From assembly GCF_015024225.1 (NCBI RefSeq), contig NZ_JACJGM010000005.1, positions 62,001 to 126,000 on the forward strand: a stretch of 64,000 bases of DNA, written 5' to 3'. Each line of letters begins with the position of its first letter. The stretch's first letter is position 1. Below are positions 62,291 to 64,000 of the stretch, in pieces. The DNA comes from Nocardioides lijunqiniae (lineage in GTDB: Bacteria; Actinomycetota; Actinomycetes; Propionibacteriales; Nocardioidaceae). A model generated the notes under the pieces. The model had not been told where the DNA came from and searched no databases. It saw only the letters and a list, made by a program, of their open reading frames with translations. Both the position numbers and the translations under genes were made by a program.

Positions 62291-63088
62291 TCAGTCGTCG
62301 TCGGTGGCCGGCTGGCAGACGGGGCACCAGTACATCGCGCGCTCGCGCCCGGCCGGCCCGGCCATGGCCACCCGGATGGGGGTGCCGCACCGGCGGCAGG
62401 TGGACTGGTCGCGGCGGTAGACCCACAGCGGGTTGCGGAGGTCGCCGGTCGTGGCCTGGAGAGCGCGCTCCTTGTTGAGGTCGAGCATCTGCCGGGCGCG
62501 TCGCACGACCCGGGGCAGTGAGGGCACCCGGCCCACCGGCGTGCGCGGGTGCAGGCCGCTGACGAAGCAGAGCTCGGCCATGTACATGTTGCCGATGCCG
62601 GCCAGTCGGGTCTGGTCGAGCAGTGCCTCCCCGATCGGGCGGTCGGGGTCCTCGTGCAGCCGGCGCAGCGCCTCCTCCTCGTCCCAGTCGGGGCCGAGCA
62701 GGTCGGGCCCGAGGTGGCCCACCACCGAGTCCTCCTCGGCGGTGGGCAGCAGCTCGACGATGCCGAGCGAGAAGCCCACCGCGGTGGTGCGCGCGGTCTC
62801 CAGGACGACCCGTGCCTGGTGGGCCGGGCGCGACCACCGCTGCCCCGGGCGCATCACCCGCCACGACCCCTCCATCTTGAGGTGGGTGTGCAGCGTCCAC
62901 CGCTCGTCCCCGAGCTCGATGCGCGTGAGCAGGTGCTTGCCCCGGGAGATGGTGGTGGTGACCGTGCCGCCGGAGAGGTCGGCGGTGGCGTGCTGCGGCA
63001 CCCGCAGGTCGGTGCGGAGCAGGAGCTGTCCGGACAGCGCGCGGTCGAGCTTGCGCGCGGCGCGGTAGACGGTGTCGCCCTCAGGCAC
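62291..63088 (-). CDS. nei: Endonuclease VIII-type DNA glycosylase (Fpg/Nei family)
   Basis: 265 aa, GTG start overlapping the lhr stop by 8 bp. Excises oxidised bases with AP-lyase activity. N-terminal MPEGDTVYRAA (catalytic Pro2/Glu3), Lys in GKHLLTRI, LDQTRLAGIGNMYMAELCF (helix-two-turn-helix) and the C-terminal zinc finger CRRCGTPIRVAM ... YWCPVCQ. The MPEGDTV start places it with the actinobacterial Nei2 type. The lhr-nei pairing also occurs in M. tuberculosis (Rv3296-Rv3297). Confidence 0.93.
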   Translation of the reverse strand: MPEGDTVYRAARKLDRALSGQLLLRTDLRVPQHATADLSGGTVTTTISRGKHLLTRIELGDERWTLHTHLKMEGSWRVMRPGQRWSRPAHQARVVLETARTTAVGFSLGIVELLPTAEEDSVVGHLGPDLLGPDWDEEEALRRLHEDPDRPIGEALLDQTRLAGIGNMYMAELCFVSGLHPRTPVGRVPSLPRVVRRARQMLDLNKERALQATTGDLRNPLWVYRRDQSTCRRCGTPIRVAMAGPAGRERAMYWCPVCQPATDDD

Positions 63089-64000
63089 TGCGCAGCCTCA
63101 GTCCGCGCGGGGTCGCCACGAAGCCGGCCGCGTCCAGCGCCTGCCGCAGGGGCGTCGACCCGCCGCCGAGCAGGGCCGCGCCGTCGGCCTTCTCGACCGT
63201 GAGCCGACCCAGGGAGCCACGGCCGACGGCCTCGGCCAGCGACGCGGCGGCGGGCGTCAGCCGGTCGAGGTCGTCGGTCCAGGTGAGGAGCGTCTTGCCG
63301 CCGCGCTCGACGTAGAGGGTCAGGACGCCGTCGACGAGCACGACGATCGCCCCGGCCTTGCGCCCCGGCCGGTGCCCGGCGCCCTCGTCGGTCGGGCTGG
63401 GCGGCCACCCGAGGGCCGCGCCGTAGGGGCTGGCCGGGTCGGTGGCGGCGAGCGCGACCGCGCTCGGCTTCTGGTCGGGCGGCAGCTCGGAGAACGTGCG
63501 CAGCCGGTCGATGGCGCCGGCCGTGCCGAACTGGGCGGCGCCCAGGCCGTTGACGAAGTAGCCGCGGCGGCAGCGTCCGGAGTCCTCGAAGGCGGAGAGC
63601 ACCTTGTAGACGGCGGCGAACCCGCCCGGCACCCGCTCGCTCATGACCGCGCCGCGGATGACGACGCCGTGGCGGTCGAGCAGCCGCTCGGCGGTGGCGT
63701 GGGCGCGACGCGTCGGGTCGGTGTCGATGGCAGGCAGCAGTGCCCACCGTCCGGCGGTCTCGGGCGGGCCCGTGCGGGCGGGACGTCCGGCGCGGGGCGG
63801 TGGTCGGCGGCTGCGGTGGCTGGGGGTGCCCGAGCGGGTGAGTGCGCGCAGCGGGACGAGGGTGTCGTTGCTGATCCGGCCGGCCCAGACGAGCTCCCAG
63901 AGCGCCGCGGACAGGGCGGCGTCGTTGACCGAGCGGACGGCGTCGGAGAGCTGCCGGAAGAACCACGCGCCCCCGGGCGCCAGCGCCTCGAGCACGGCGT
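63081..64000 (-). CDS. lhr: Lhr-family ATP-dependent helicase, C-terminal part only
   Basis: About 306 codons are visible; the frame is open to the right edge. The segment matches the C-terminal region of the large Lhr helicase: FFRQLSDAVRSVNDAALSAALWELVWAGRISNDTLVPLRAL, GRWALLPAI, AERLLDRHGVVIRGAVMSERVPGGFAAVYKVLSAFEDSGRCRRGYFVNGLGAAQFGTAGAIDRLR and LYVERGGKTLLTW. The helicase motor lies beyond the window. Lhr is a 3'-5' DNA helicase involved in repair, consistent with overlapping nei. Confidence 0.92.
   Translation of the reverse strand, partial: AVLEALAPGGAWFFRQLSDAVRSVNDAALSAALWELVWAGRISNDTLVPLRALTRSGTPSHRSRRPPPRAGRPARTGPPETAGRWALLPAIDTDPTRRAHATAERLLDRHGVVIRGAVMSERVPGGFAAVYKVLSAFEDSGRCRRGYFVNGLGAAQFGTAGAIDRLRTFSELPPDQKPSAVALAATDPASPYGAALGWPPSPTDEGAGHRPGRKAGAIVVLVDGVLTLYVERGGKTLLTWTDDLDRLTPAAASLAEAVGRGSLGRLTVEKADGAALLGGGSTPLRQALDAAGFVATPRGLRLRSA

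Noticed and set aside
18299..64000. Insertion sequences, CRISPR arrays, tRNA or rRNA genes
   Set aside because: No transposase, repeat-spacer array or cloverleaf sequence was recognised on reading either strand; small RNAs cannot be excluded.

Overview
The window is a dense, very high-GC (about 70 %) stretch of an actinobacterial chromosome, most like Nocardioides or a relative (Nocardioidaceae). This rests on codon use, on actinobacterial markers (GlnR-type glnA control, clgR, DUF4191, an F420-type LLM oxidoreductase, the lipA/lipB/sucB/pepA/gcvT block) and on a gene order close to Mycobacterium tuberculosis Rv2220-Rv2211 (glnA1 to gcvT) and Rv2764-Rv2745 (thyA to clgR). The genus is inferred, not proven. 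No rRNA, tRNA, CRISPR array or complete insertion sequence was seen.

Region 1 (1-18,300) is accessory. It holds a small-membrane-protein/Ser-Thr kinase/hydrolase operon, a MerR regulator, and a six-gene metabolic operon: AcoX-type NAD-kinase-like protein, split glycine dehydrogenase GcvPA and GcvPB, LuxR-type response regulator, Rid-family protein and dihydrolipoamide-dehydrogenase-like flavoprotein. It also holds a large LAL-type LuxR regulator, a SNF2-like helicase, and a five-gene operon (GNAT, FMN reductase, DUF5996, two SDRs). Four copies of a 24-bp element, all oriented toward a gene, sit 80-100 bp upstream of the first start codon of four of these units. In two of them the first cistron is an unannotated ORF of about 30 codons whose stop overlaps the next start. 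I read this as one regulon, and it is the most novel signal in the window.

Region 2 (18,400-34,300) is core metabolism. It has glnA under a textbook GlnR box, an RDD protein, a lipoprotein, DUF4191, lipA and lipB, then secreted proteins, a TIGR01777 epimerase, sucB (E2) and lpd (E3), pepA and gcvT. LipB and LipA make the lipoyl cofactor used by SucB, whose E3 is Lpd, and by the GcvT-containing glycine cleavage system.

Region 3 (34,300-42,100) holds a sigma-factor-like/membrane/propeller fusion, phzF, thyA, a low-GC foreign-looking extended dihydrofolate reductase on the opposite strand at the usual dfrA locus, an LLM oxidoreductase, dapA and RNase J.

Region 4 (42,100-64,000) has two tandem-duplicated secreted M4 metallopeptidases with near-identical promoters and leaders, then ftsK, a RodZ-like protein, rimO, pgsA, a giant secreted nuclease/5'-nucleotidase, cinA and clgR. 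It ends with a methyltransferase, nei and the C-terminal part of lhr, cut by the window edge. Many core genes start directly after a -10 hexamer with a 6-nt spacer (TAnnnT-N6-ATG/GTG), which implies leaderless mRNAs.
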